Source of the DNA: Schaalia sp. JY-X169
Lineage (GTDB): Bacteria > Actinomycetota > Actinomycetes > Actinomycetales > Actinomycetaceae
Assembly: GCF_014069575.1 (NCBI RefSeq)
Contig: NZ_CP059675.1
Span: 806,001-870,000 of the forward strand
Reading direction: 5' to 3'
Length of the DNA stretch: 64,000 nucleotides
Positions within the stretch are counted from its first letter, which is position 1. Each line of letters begins with the position of its first letter. This document shows, in pieces, positions 1 to 8,422 of the stretch. A program made the translations under genes and the position numbers. The notes below the pieces were generated by a model. The model had not been told where the DNA came from. It made no database searches and saw only the letters and a program-made list of their open reading frames with translations.

Positions 1-1
1 G

Positions 2-721
2 ATCATTGGCGTCCTCATTGCTGCTTCGCTGTCTCTAATCCTTCTCGTCGCCTGGTGGATCGTCTCCAAGATGGTTCTGCGCCCGGAACCCGCGCAAGAG
101 GTGGCCCAGGACACTTCCTTTACGATGAAGGATGGCTTCAAAGAGTGGTTCAACTGGGTTTTCGCCCTCGCATATACCGGGCTCTTGAGCTACTACATCG
201 TCGCATTCACATTCATGGATCCGTCGACGATCCGCTGGGTGGTTTACGCGGGGATCGTCGGGGCACTGAGCGGCACGGTAGTATCCGCAAAAACAGACAA
301 CGCGACCAAGCCACTTGTTGTTGTGTGGTGCGCCCTCGCGCAAGTGATTGCTGCCGCCGCAGTACTGGCGATGTCGGGGCATCGCCTTGAAGTTCTCATC
401 GGCGTCATCCTTGGCTTCGTGATCTTCTTCCCAATGCCCTTCTTCGTGCAGACCGCGTTCATTCGACCGGGTGTCACACCTCGCCAAATCGCGGTGACGT
501 TCTCCATCTTCTGGGCAGTTAGCTACGCGGGGTCGGTCGTCATCATCATGATTTTCGCCGCGATCGCAGATGCCACCGGTGGGTTGGTAGCGGGCACGAA
601 CATCCCGGTCTCAGTGGCCCCGATGATCTTCATCGTCTTTGCGGAGGCCACATTCCTGATCGGGACATTCTTGATCTGGCGCTGGTTTAAGAAGCAGAAT
701 GCACTGGCGGTGGCGTCATGA
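2..721 (+). CDS. MFS-type membrane transporter, C-terminal part (5' end outside window)
   Basis: The reading frame is open from the first bases of the window, so the gene starts upstream. The visible 239 residues hold about seven hydrophobic segments (the first near residues 1-20, the last ending at IWRWFKK), with short polar loops and a basic C-terminus, as in the second half of a major facilitator permease. The first visible segment is followed by a polar loop that may be the central cytoplasmic loop. No substrate motif is recognisable; the substrate is unknown. The TGA stop overlaps the ATG of the next gene (ATGA), so the two are probably co-transcribed and the hydrolase may act on a compound this protein imports. 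That link is inference. Confidence 0.6.
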   Translation: MIGVLIAASLSLILLVAWWIVSKMVLRPEPAQEVAQDTSFTMKDGFKEWFNWVFALAYTGLLSYYIVAFTFMDPSTIRWVVYAGIVGALSGTVVSAKTDNATKPLVVVWCALAQVIAAAAVLAMSGHRLEVLIGVILGFVIFFPMPFFVQTAFIRPGVTPRQIAVTFSIFWAVSYAGSVVIIMIFAAIADATGGLVAGTNIPVSVAPMIFIVFAEATFLIGTFLIWRWFKKQNALAVAS

Positions 722-1653
722 GTCTTCATCCTGCTTTCCGCGAGTACCTGGACCAGTTGAACCCACTCGTCGTGAAGGCTGCCGCCGAGGGCGTCCAACC
801 GACCCCGGATTCAGCACGCGCTGCGCTTGCTAGTTTGAATCAGTTCGCACTCCCGGCGGTGGCTGTAGCAGAGGTTCGTGAATCAGCACTGGGTGGGATT
901 CCGGTGCGTATCTACATCCCTGAACCCGAAGAAGCTTGTGATGTGGTCTTCTTCGTTCACGGAGGTGGGCATATGGCAGGAGACCTCGATGTTTACGACT
1001 TCTCGGCCCGCCGCTTAGCGGGTTCTTCCGGGATGGTGGTTGTTTCTGTTGATTACGCCAGGTCTCCGGAGGCGCGATACCCGATCGGCCTCGAACAGAC
1101 GTATGCGGCCCTTCAGGAGGTAAGTCACGGATTGCCGGGCGTGAGGGTCACGGGCAAGATCCACGGGTTTGCGGATTCGGGTGGCGCGGCGAAGCTGGCG
1201 TCCATCGCTCAGCGGGTTGCACGTGGGGAGTGGCGTTCGCCTATTGACCGGCAGGTGCTGCTTTACCCCAGCCTCGATTACACGATGAGCGGGGAGACCA
1301 TGGACACCTACGGACAGAACTATTTCCTGTCAGCAGAGCGGGTTCAGTGGTACTTCGACAACTACTTCAACGAGGGCGATGACCGCGCGCAGGCTTCACC
1401 CGGGCTCGGACCCTTCAACGCCGCGATGCCGGAGACGTTGGTGATTGCGGCGGAGTACGATCCGCTTTTCTCCGAGGCCGTCTCATACGTTGAGGCCATG
1501 AGGGCTGCGGGTTCCTCTGCTCACCTCATTGTGGCCACGGGCATGATCCATGCTTTCGCCTTCTTCGAGGCGATGGTGGCTGACGATGTCGATCGCCTCT
1601 ACGAAGTGAGTGCGGACTTCCTAGCGGATGGGGAAGTGCCCAAGCAGTGGTGA
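718..1653 (+). CDS. Alpha/beta hydrolase, HSL/acetyl-esterase type (fold-3)
   Basis: Cytoplasmic esterase of 311 aa. The oxyanion-hole motif HGGG is at residues 81-84. The nucleophile is probably S154 in ADSGG, where the hormone-sensitive-lipase family normally has GDSAGG. The acid D248 lies in EYDPL and the base H278 in GMIHAF, giving a complete Ser-Asp-His triad in the family order. Length is normal. The ATG overlaps the stop of the upstream permease gene. The nucleophile elbow lacks the usual first glycine, which is a mild departure from the family. Natural substrate cannot be told. Confidence 0.85.
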   Translation: MSLHPAFREYLDQLNPLVVKAAAEGVQPTPDSARAALASLNQFALPAVAVAEVRESALGGIPVRIYIPEPEEACDVVFFVHGGGHMAGDLDVYDFSARRLAGSSGMVVVSVDYARSPEARYPIGLEQTYAALQEVSHGLPGVRVTGKIHGFADSGGAAKLASIAQRVARGEWRSPIDRQVLLYPSLDYTMSGETMDTYGQNYFLSAERVQWYFDNYFNEGDDRAQASPGLGPFNAAMPETLVIAAEYDPLFSEAVSYVEAMRAAGSSAHLIVATGMIHAFAFFEAMVADDVDRLYEVSADFLADGEVPKQW

Positions 1654-1753
1654 AGGACACCCTCAAGCTGCTGGGCGGCGTTTTGGGGCAGACGAGGGTT
1701 TACCACTATGATGTAACGGTTGCTTGAAGCGTAAGGCGCGGACAGTAACTGCA

Positions 1754-1827
1754 GGGCCTATAGCTCAGTTGGCTAGAGCGCCACGTTTACACCGTGGATG
1801 TCGGGGGTTCGAGTCCCTCTGGGCCCA
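1754..1827 (+). tRNA. tRNA-Val(TAC), integration target
   Basis: A full cloverleaf can be drawn: acceptor GGGCCTA pairs with TGGGCCC, D arm GCTC/GAGC, anticodon stem CCACG/CGTGG with loop TTTACAC (anticodon TAC at 1788-1790), and T arm GGGGG/CCCTC with loop TTCGAGT. The 3' end reads ACAA and so does not encode CCA here. The copy of the 3' end beyond the element (18396-18399) reads ACCA, so the undisturbed chromosomal gene did encode CCA and the present 3' end was donated by the element. Confidence 0.95.
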
Positions 1828-3415
1828 CAATTGAAGACGTATTAGAACACCTGACATCGGTTGATGCGGGTTTTGGTTTGAGGGCCGCGAAGGGCTCAGC
1901 GAGTCGAATCGTCGCCCTTTCGTCTTCGCTGATCTCGATGCCGTCAGTGAGCGCCTGGTTCGCGAGCCGTTTGCCTTGGTCGTTCGTGCGAGCGTAGAGC
2001 GTGGCGCAGTCGACCAGCAGGCCGAGGGCTGTACTGAGTTGTTTGCGTGCCCCGGTGTGGTGGTCGTGTTCGCTGGCGAGGCGCCGGTCGATGTCGGCGA
2101 CGCCGGTACGGATGCGGTCTTGGTGGCGCTTCAATGTGTCGAGGTCGATGGCGTCGGCGAAATGCGCGGCGAGGAGCTTGTCGCTCTCGTTCTGGAGCCG
2201 CTTGCGGTTCTCGGTCAGCTCGGCCAGTTCTTGGGAGCGGGAGGCGAGGCGCTTATCGAACGCGGCCTCGACTTGCGCGGCGAGGGCGGTGTACTCGGCC
2301 TCGGTGATTGCGATGTCTTGGTAGCAGTCGGCGACGAGTTGCTCAGCGACACCGATGGGAACGGCGCGGCGAGTGCAGTTCTTGCGTCTCGAAGCTCGCC
2401 CTGAGCAGACGTAGTAGCCGTATCGGACGCCTTGCTTGTTGGCTGGGTAGTCCAGTTGCATCCGTGATCCGCACGATCCGCAGTACAGTGTGCCTTTGAG
2501 GTAGTGGTCGTGTGAACGTCGCCGTTCAGAGGCAATCCTGCGCGAATCAAGCAGTGCTTGGACTTGCTGCCAGGTTTCGATATCGATTAGCGGCTCGTGT
2601 GTGCCCGGCCGCTCGGCCCCTTTGTAGCGGACAACGCCGATGTAGTAAGGGTTGCGCAGTAGTTTGAAAAAGCCTGAGCGCGCGACGGGGCCTGACGGTC
2701 GTTGCGGTGTCGGCACGGTGTTGAGGCCGCGTGCGGTGACCTCAGCTAGGAGATCGACGACGGTGCGGTCACCGGTGGCGTACTGCTCGAACACCCATTT
2801 CACGAAGGGTGCCCGCTCGGTGTCGATCTCGACGGTGCGGTACTCGCGGCCTTGCTCGTCGCGCTTACGGACGTTGAGGTAGCCGATGGGTGCGCGCCCT
2901 GGTGTGCCGCCGGTCTCGAACTTCTGAGTCAGGCCCTTGGTGACCTCAGTGGCGAGGTTCTTGGAGTAGAACTCGGCAATCGAGGACATGATGCCGTGCA
3001 GCAGCATCCCCGAGGGGGTCTCGTCGATGTTCTCGGTAGCAGAAACGAGTGTCACGCCGTTAGCAATAAGGATGCGATGAATTTCGACATCATCGATACG
3101 GCTACGAGCGAGACGGTCAACCTTGTGAACAATGCAGTAAGTAACGCGGTGCGAAACTACGAACTCGAGCATCCGTTGCAGCTCAGGTCGGTCTGCCGAT
3201 CGAGCGGACTCACCTGCATCGACAAACTCTCTGACAATCTGAGCACCAAGAGACTCGGCCTTTCGCGCGTTTGCCTCTCGTTGGGCAGGAATTGAGAAGC
3301 CCTCATCGCGACCTCCTTTGGCCGCCTGCTCCTTCGTTGAAACGCGTTGGTACGTGACCGCGGTTGGTGCCGTGAAGTTTCCAAGTTCAACTGGCGCTCC
3401 GGATTGTGCCTTCAC
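1787..3415 (-). CDS. Large serine recombinase (element integrase)
   Basis: Site-specific recombinase that would integrate and excise the element. The N-terminal resolvase domain has the catalytic Ser (S26) in YQRVSTKEQ, and the arginine-rich VDRLARS segment follows. Then come a recombinase domain (around LNTVPTP and GFFKLLRNPYYIG), a zinc ribbon (CGSCGSRM and later CSG, C), and a coiled-coil region (residues about 400-500). I chose the GTG at 3415 because GGGAGG lies 5 nt before it; an ATG at 3436 and one at 3529 are longer alternatives without a good RBS. The last codons read through the att core (VGPEGL) into the tRNA and stop at 1787 inside it, giving 542 aa. In the excised circle the frame would continue for 87 residues into the HTH fragment at 18116-18379 (622 aa in all). 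Confidence 0.93.
   Translation of the reverse strand: MKAQSGAPVELGNFTAPTAVTYQRVSTKEQAAKGGRDEGFSIPAQREANARKAESLGAQIVREFVDAGESARSADRPELQRMLEFVVSHRVTYCIVHKVDRLARSRIDDVEIHRILIANGVTLVSATENIDETPSGMLLHGIMSSIAEFYSKNLATEVTKGLTQKFETGGTPGRAPIGYLNVRKRDEQGREYRTVEIDTERAPFVKWVFEQYATGDRTVVDLLAEVTARGLNTVPTPQRPSGPVARSGFFKLLRNPYYIGVVRYKGAERPGTHEPLIDIETWQQVQALLDSRRIASERRRSHDHYLKGTLYCGSCGSRMQLDYPANKQGVRYGYYVCSGRASRRKNCTRRAVPIGVAEQLVADCYQDIAITEAEYTALAAQVEAAFDKRLASRSQELAELTENRKRLQNESDKLLAAHFADAIDLDTLKRHQDRIRTGVADIDRRLASEHDHHTGARKQLSTALGLLVDCATLYARTNDQGKRLANQALTDGIEISEDERATIRLAEPFAALKPKPASTDVRCSNTSSIVGPEGLEPPTSTV
1811..1828 (+). repeat. attL core, 18-bp direct repeat in the tRNA-Val 3' end
   Basis: GAGTCCCTCTGGGCCCAC covers the tRNA T-arm and acceptor 3' strand and is repeated exactly at 18380-18397. 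The two copies bound the recombinase-bearing element. On the minus strand the core is exactly six codons (VGPEGL) of the recombinase frame. Confidence 0.92.
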
Positions 3416-3620
3416 CGTATCCTCCCGTTCTGTCATGACTTGTGGTGGTTTTCTCGTCAGCCATATCAACCGAGATCTGCCGGTTGCGGAGCTCCTCAGC
3501 ATGTAGTTCATCAGCAAGATGAAGCACAAGCGCCGTTAAGCGAGCAAAATCTGGTGCAGCGCGCACTCGGGGTTCTGCCGAGATTGTTCGACCCGTACCT
3601 GTAACCCGAAACTGCTTCAT
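3387..3620 (-). CDS. Small protein upstream of the serine recombinase
   Basis: 77-residue ORF (start MKQFRVTGTG) whose 3' end overlaps the recombinase GTG by 29 nt, suggesting translational coupling. The central part (RAAPDFARLTALVLHLADELH) looks like an amphipathic helix; the C-terminal third is polar and probably disordered. Short ORFs of this kind often precede large serine recombinases of actinobacterial elements, and a recombination-directionality or expression role is conceivable, but no function is established by the sequence. The first seven codons lie in the 878-bp duplicated segment. No convincing RBS is seen. Confidence 0.5.
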   Translation of the reverse strand: MKQFRVTGTGRTISAEPRVRAAPDFARLTALVLHLADELHAEELRNRQISVDMADEKTTTSHDRTGGYGEGTIRSAS

Positions 3621-3723
3621 GCAGAGTAGGTGCACACCAGTTCCCATGGAACTTCGATCACACCTCAATTAATGAGCGTATTTCTAGACCGCCTTGAGCT
3701 ACCACGCCTCTGGCAGATCGAGG

Positions 3724-3739
3724 TACGTACTAGTCCGTA
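3724..3739. promoter_or_regulatory. Imperfect palindrome, possible TetR operator
   Basis: TACGTACTAGTCCGTA is centred on a perfect ACTAGT hexamer, with TACG and CGTA as outer arms. It lies just 3' of the tetR gene, in the region that would hold the promoter of the small gene and recombinase. A second copy occurs at 7603-7618 in the duplicated segment. Binding by the neighbouring TetR is only a guess. Confidence 0.25.
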
Positions 3740-3771
3740 TGTAATTGCTGTGTAGCCAAGAATACCTTGGT

Positions 3772-4368
3772 TTACTCGATTCTTATAGGGAAGGCAGGTC
3801 GAGAGAGTCCGAGTAGCCCTCGCCCAAGTGCCGCGATGAGGAGTTCGTCTGCGCGTGTCTGGAATTCGGGGGTAAGAAAGCGAGCAGCAGCGTCAGCGAT
3901 CTCAGGATCATCCCCGGGTTGATCATTGCGAAGCGCGATGATGATACCCACCTGAATGTCGTTCAGCCAGTCTTCGATGGTGGCTGCCAATGGTTTGATT
4001 GCGCCTACGACAGAGTCGGCCAACAGGCGGATCAATGCCTGGCCTTCGCGGCGTGTGAATAAGTGTTCTAGTGCCTTTTCAACCCTTGCAGACACAGTGG
4101 CAGGGTCCGATTCTGTGCCATGTTGGAGCTGGCCTTCGAGAAAGGTGATGGACTGACCCCGCATGTGACTGATGGCATTCAACGCAACATCTTCCTTGCC
4201 GCGAAAGTGGTGGTACATGCTGCCATGCCCGACGCCTGAGCGTTGCTGAATCATCTGTGGACTCGTCGCTTCGAATCCGCGTTCTGCTAAGAGTGCACAT
4301 GCCGCTGCCAGAAGTTTCTGCTTTGAATCGTACGAAGGGCGACCTGGCCCTCGTCTGACTTCACTCAT
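3772..4368 (-). CDS. TetR/AcrR-family regulator, copy 1
   Basis: 198 aa. The N-terminal HTH spans about residues 15-60 (LLAAACALLAERGFEA, then HGSMYHHFRGKEDV, the recognition-helix signature of TetR proteins), followed by an all-helical ligand and dimerisation domain. Start at MSEVRR: GAGG sits 8 nt upstream. The frame is open for 56 more codons into the IS end, but that extension is fortuitous. It lies upstream of the recombinase genes on the same strand and could control them. It differs from copy 2 at two residues (T for A in RFLTPEF; F for S in RPAFPIR). Confidence 0.85.
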   Translation of the reverse strand: MSEVRRGPGRPSYDSKQKLLAAACALLAERGFEATSPQMIQQRSGVGHGSMYHHFRGKEDVALNAISHMRGQSITFLEGQLQHGTESDPATVSARVEKALEHLFTRREGQALIRLLADSVVGAIKPLAATIEDWLNDIQVGIIIALRNDQPGDDPEIADAAARFLTPEFQTRADELLIAALGRGLLGLSRPAFPIRIE

Positions 4369-4698
4369 CTGATACCTCGGCTCTCTTACACCGCCAGCAT
4401 AATTCCATACCAGTAAGTCTGAATATCCATTGGCTTCTGCGAGAATGTCAGTGGTGTCCGATACCGTCTTCCAGTAACCTGACTTGGACCACCTGGGGCT
4501 CTTTTGGTGTGTTGGGTTTGTGTTTGTGCTGGTCATGGGTGGTTTGGGTTTGGGGTTTGGGTAACTAACGGGGTTGGTAGAATGCCCAGGTGAGTCCCTT
4601 TTTGCGTAAAGTTCCCACCGCTTCGGGGGCGACCGCGGTGCAGATCGTGGATAAGAGTGGGGGCCAGTACTGAAGCGGTCCAGGTTTTGTTCCGCTGT

Positions 4699-5610
4699 TT
4701 ATGCTAGGGCTTTTGCTCTGGCATTGGTGTTATGGTGGTTTGCTTCGTATTCGGTTGGGGTCAGGTAATCTAAGGCTTCGTGGAGACGGTCGTGATTCCA
4801 CCAGTGAACCCATTTCAGCGTCTCGAATTCGACCTCGGTTACGGAGGGCCAGGGCCGGCGGGCGTGGATGAGTTCGGCTTTGTAAAGGCCATTGACGGTC
4901 TCGGCCAGCGCATTGTCATAGGAATCTCCGCGTGACCCAACCGATGGGGTAATGCCGGCTTCTTCCAGACGCTCGGAATAACGAATCGACACGTATTGAG
5001 ATCCGCGATCTGAATGATGTACTAAACCAGTTAGGGCCTGTTTTTTTGCACTGTTCAGTGCGTGTTCCAACGCCTCCAAAGGCAGGTCTTCGGTTCGCAT
5101 CGTCGAGCGGGTGGACCATCCCACGATCTTGCGGGAGAACACGTCGGTGACAAAGGCGGTGTAACAAAACCCGGACGTAGTTCTCACATACGTAATGTCT
5201 GCCACCCAAAGCCGGTTTGGGCCAACGGCAGTGAATTTACGGTCCACCAAATCCAGACGCGCATCAACTGTCTTAGATCCGCAGGTAGTCATGGGTTTAC
5301 GACCTCGGCGGATCCCTTGAAGGCCGGCCTTGCGCATAAGACGCCCGGTTTGTTCACGCCCGATCATCCAACCCTGCCGGCGTAAGGCATGCCACATTTT
5401 GCGTTTGCCGTAAACCCCGTAATTATTGGCGTGAACCTCACGCAACACGGGTAACAACTGGCGATCACGTACTTCCCTGTGACAGACAGGACGCGTTTTA
5501 GCAGCCCTGTAGCCTCTGGAAGTGAGGAACCCGCTCTCTGTCGCACCTAAAGTGCGGCAGATCGGCTCGACCCCGAAACGATGCTTGTACATGTCGATAT
5601 ACGCGATCAT
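4699..5610 (-). CDS. IS3-family transposase OrfB (DDE integrase domain)
   Basis: 303 aa from MIAYID. An N-terminal HTH_21-like region (HANNYGVYGKRKMWHALRRQG) is followed by the rve integrase core with the DDE triad: D in WVADITYV, D in HHSDRGSQY, E in DNALAETVNGLYKAE. Typical OrfB length. Its ATG overlaps the stop of orfA by 4 nt. A run of six T (codons TTT TTT, plus strand 5640-5645) near the end of orfA could support a -1 frameshift to make OrfAB, as in other IS3 elements. Looks intact. Confidence 0.93.
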   Translation of the reverse strand: MIAYIDMYKHRFGVEPICRTLGATESGFLTSRGYRAAKTRPVCHREVRDRQLLPVLREVHANNYGVYGKRKMWHALRRQGWMIGREQTGRLMRKAGLQGIRRGRKPMTTCGSKTVDARLDLVDRKFTAVGPNRLWVADITYVRTTSGFCYTAFVTDVFSRKIVGWSTRSTMRTEDLPLEALEHALNSAKKQALTGLVHHSDRGSQYVSIRYSERLEEAGITPSVGSRGDSYDNALAETVNGLYKAELIHARRPWPSVTEVEFETLKWVHWWNHDRLHEALDYLTPTEYEANHHNTNARAKALA

Positions 5611-5927
5611 CTCGTCACGGGGCGGTCGAGCTCGGCTGCAAAAAACGCTGACGCAGTTTTCAAGATTTCATTAGCTCTTCTCAGTTCCGCGATTTCCCGC
5701 TTTAACCTGCGAACTTCAGCAGATTCCTCAGTCGAAACACCAGGGCGCCTGCCGGCATCAACATGTTCTTGATTGATCCATCTGCGCAGTGTCTCATTAG
5801 CGATCTCAAGGCGAGGCGCCGTCTCTTTGATCACTGCTGACTGCGACAGTGACCGATCATTTTCTAGCCGATCCAAAACCATGCGTACCGCACGATCCCG
5901 AAACGACTTGTCATACTTTACTGGCAT
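5607..5927 (-). CDS. IS3-family transposase OrfA (HTH)
   Basis: 106 aa with the usual IS3 OrfA layout: an HTH (YDKSFRDRAVRMVLDRL, then NETLRRWINQE) and a C-terminal leucine-zipper helix (VRRLKREIAELRRANEILK). It binds the IS ends and is fused to OrfB by programmed frameshifting in this family. Ends in AAELDRP, the usual OrfA/OrfB junction. Intact. Confidence 0.92.
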   Translation of the reverse strand: MPVKYDKSFRDRAVRMVLDRLENDRSLSQSAVIKETAPRLEIANETLRRWINQEHVDAGRRPGVSTEESAEVRRLKREIAELRRANEILKTASAFFAAELDRPVTR

Positions 5928-7478
5928 TGCTCCATCCTCTCAAAAAGGACGGAACTAAACCTGGACCGCTTCAGTACCGCATTGTTGAGCATCTGGGGTC
6001 AGCTCACAGCCCCGGTGAGCTTGCCGCACTAATGCAGGTAGGTCGGGAGCGGCTGCATCCGGGTCAAGAGGAACTGGATTTAGGTTTAGACCCCACAGTG
6101 CGTGGCGGGGCTGTTGTGCAGTCTCAGTCATCACGCTTGTTGGTGGAAGTGATCCAAAATGCGTGGGATGCTCTCGGGTTTGATGTAATCGCAGATGAGG
6201 GGTTCTTTCAACTGGTCCTGGCCCGTTTGGTGGAGCCAACTTCAATGGTTGATAGTTGCCGCGTATTGGAAGAACTGGGGGTCACCCCCGTGCATTACTC
6301 AACCTTCAAACGAGCCTTGACGCGGGCTGGGGAGCGTGATTACCGGGGCCAAATCGCGAAGGCCTGCTTCAATCATTCCCTGGTTACGAGTGGCCTGTCC
6401 CTGCTGCTTTACGACGTGACGACCTTGTATTTTGAGGCTGAGAAGGAGGATGACTACCGCAAGGTCGGGTTCTCTAAAGAACGCCGGGTTGACCCTCAAA
6501 TCGTGGTGGGCTTACTGGTGGATCGGGCGGGTTTCCCTTTAGAGATCCACTATTTTGCTGGTAACAAACCCGAAACCCAAACCATCCTTCCAGTCATCAA
6601 AGCCTTCGCTGACCGTAATAACGTGGTTGACATGGTGGTGGTAGCAGATGCGGGAATGCTGTCAGCAACCAACCTTGATGCCATCGAGGAAGCCGGGTTG
6701 CGGTTCATTGTGGGATCGCGGATGACGAAAGCACCCCAGGACTTGGCGGGCCACTTCCACTGGCACGGCAGTGACGCTACCGATGGTCAAATCGTTGACA
6801 CCACTACCTTGAAGCGCGGTAAGCCCCGCGCTGACCCGGAGGGCAGTGTTCCTCTCACTCCGCCGGTGTGGGACCCAGGCAATGTGGCCCACGCCAGGTC
6901 GTGGCGCACGGTGTGGCAACACCGCCACAAACGCGCAGTAAGAGACCGTCACACTCTCCAGAAGCAGCGTGAACGAGCCGAAGCAGTTATCAGCGGTGAA
7001 AGGCCCGGTAAAGCGGCCAGGTTTGTGAAGACCAGTGGCACCAAACGTGTTTTTGACCAAGCCACTTTTGAGCGGGCCCTGCTGCTTGCCGGGTGGAAAG
7101 GCTACATCACTAACATCCCTAAAACGGTGATGGACGCCCAAGAGGTTGTCGCTTCTTACCACGAACTGTGGCATGTGGAGCAGTCGTTCCGCATGAGTAA
7201 AACCGATCTGCAGGCTCGCCCTATCTTCCACCGTGAGCGAGATGCTGTTGAAGCCCATTTCACCGTGGTCTTCACTGCCCTAGCCATCAACCGCTACCTC
7301 TACGCAGCAACTGGGACCACCTTGAAAAAACTGGTACAAACCCTCCGGCCCCTACGAGACGTCACCATTCAGATCAGCGGCCAACAAATCACCGCCACCC
7401 CCAAAATCAGCGCCCAAACACAAAAAATACTCACCAACCTCAAAACCAACACGGGTAACTAAAGTGGTCCAACTCAGG

Positions 7479-8356
7479 TGTAACCCGAAAGTGCTTCATG
7501 CAGAGTAGGTGCACACCAGTTCCCATGGAACTTCGATCACACCTCAATTAATGAGCGTATTTCTAGACCGCCTTGAGCTACCACGCCTCTGGCAGATCGA
7601 GGTACGTACTAGTCCGTATGTAATTGCTGTGTAGCCAAGAATACCTTGGTTTACTCGATTCTTATAGGGGAGGCAGGTCGAGAGAGTCCGAGTAGCCCTC
7701 GCCCAAGTGCCGCGATGAGGAGTTCGTCTGCGCGTGTCTGGAATTCGGGGGCAAGAAAGCGAGCAGCAGCATCAGCGATCTCAGGATCATCTCCGGGTTG
7801 ATCATTGCGAAGCGCGATGATGATACCCACCTGAATGTCGTTCAGCCAGTCTTCGATGGTGGCTGCCAATGGTTTGATTGCGCCTACGACAGAGTCGGCC
7901 AACAGGCGGATCAATGCCTGGCCTTCGCGGCGTGTGAATAAGTGTTCTAGTGCCTTTTCAACCCTTGCAGACACAGTGGCAGGGTCCGATTCTGTGCCAT
8001 GTTGGAGCTGGCCTTCGAGAAAGGTGATGGACTGACCCCGCATGTGACTGATGGCATTCAACGCAACATCTTCCTTGCCGCGAAAGTGGTGGTACATGCT
8101 GCCATGCCCGACGCCTGAGCGTTGCTGAATCATCTGTGGACTCGTCGCTTCGAATCCGCGTTCTGCTAAGAGTGCACATGCCGCTGCCAGAAGTTTCTGC
8201 TTTGAATCGTACGAAGGGCGACCTGGCCCTCGTCTGACTTCACTCATCTGATACCTCGGCTCTCTTACACCGCCAGCATAATTCCATACCAGTAAGTCTG
8301 AATATCCATTGGCTTCTGCGAGAATGTCAGTGGTGTCCGATACCGTCTTCCAGTAA
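7479..8356. repeat. 878-bp direct repeat, copy 2 (right of IS1634-type element)
   Basis: Begins immediately after the right inverted repeat of the IS and ends CCAGTAA, after which unique sequence leads to hsdM. Same length as copy 1 with five substitutions, so about 99.4 percent identical. The pre-insertion locus can be rebuilt by deleting one copy together with the IS. Confidence 0.93.
7651..8247 (-). CDS. TetR/AcrR-family regulator, copy 2
   Basis: 198 aa, identical to the copy at 3772-4368 except for two residues near the C-terminus. Same RBS and start (MSEVRR). It is divergent from hsdM, 175 bp away, and so might influence the R-M operon. Having two intact copies doubles the dose of the regulator in the integrated element; no lesion is visible in either. 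Confidence 0.85.
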   Translation of the reverse strand: MSEVRRGPGRPSYDSKQKLLAAACALLAERGFEATSPQMIQQRSGVGHGSMYHHFRGKEDVALNAISHMRGQSITFLEGQLQHGTESDPATVSARVEKALEHLFTRREGQALIRLLADSVVGAIKPLAATIEDWLNDIQVGIIIALRNDQPGDDPEIADAAARFLAPEFQTRADELLIAALGRGLLGLSRPASPIRIE

Positions 8357-8422
8357 GGCCAGACTTGCCTAGTTCGGGGCAGGTATCTGCACTACTACGC
8401 ACGACCCAAAGGATTTTCATTG

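Larger units (their letters stand above)
3600..4477. repeat. 878-bp direct repeat, copy 1 (left of IS1634-type element)
   Basis: Starts TGTAACCC and ends CCAGTAA, directly abutting the left inverted repeat of the IS at 4478. Identical in length to copy 2 (7479-8356), with five substitutions seen by eye (copy-1 positions 3612, 3791, 3873, 3892, 3913). It carries a complete tetR-like gene and its upstream region. This fits a very long target-site duplication. Confidence 0.93.
4671..5973 (-). mobile_element. IS3-family insertion sequence (1303 bp)
   Basis: Ends are inverted repeats TGAAGCGGTCCAGGTTT and its near-perfect complement (about 23 of 24 positions). Flanked by the 4-bp duplication GTAC (4667-4670 and 5974-5977), which restores the split transposase frame when one copy is removed. 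Encodes orfA and orfB on the minus strand. Confidence 0.93.
4590..7462 (+). pseudogene. IS1634-family DDE transposase, split by IS3 insertion
   Basis: The N-terminal 27 codons (GTG at 4590, SPFLRKVPTASGATAVQIV and on to GGQY) are separated from the rest, which resumes in frame at 5978 (RIVEHLGSAHSPGELAALM). Joined, they give about 521 aa. Catalytic candidates in the downstream part: D in LLYDVTTLYFE, D in VVADAGML, E in YHELWHVEQSFRMSK. The frame downstream of the IS3 element stays open back to 5849 through the IS3 end, so a chimeric ORF exists, but it lacks the native N-terminus and is probably inactive. Confidence 0.88.
4478..7478 (+). mobile_element. IS1634/IS1549-type insertion sequence, interrupted by an IS3 element
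   Basis: Terminal inverted repeats: left CCTGACTTGGACCAC (4478-4492) and right GTGGTCCAACTCAGG (7464-7478), 14 of 15 positions matching. Removing the nested IS3 element and its duplicated 4 bp leaves about 1.69 kb, a normal size for the family. Both ends touch the 878-bp direct repeats. Confidence 0.9.

Noticed and set aside
1976-2404. Long plus-strand ORFs opposite the recombinase
   Set aside because: They mirror the codon bias of the real minus-strand gene and have no family features.
4369-4536. 56-codon N-terminal extension of TetR copy 1
   Set aside because: It is read from the IS end, is absent from copy 2, and the RBS-linked ATG at 4368 gives the normal family length.
5849-5973. Alternative start for the IS1634 transposase inside the IS3 element
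   Set aside because: These codons are antisense to orfA; the native N-terminus lies at 4590-4670 on the other side of the insertion.
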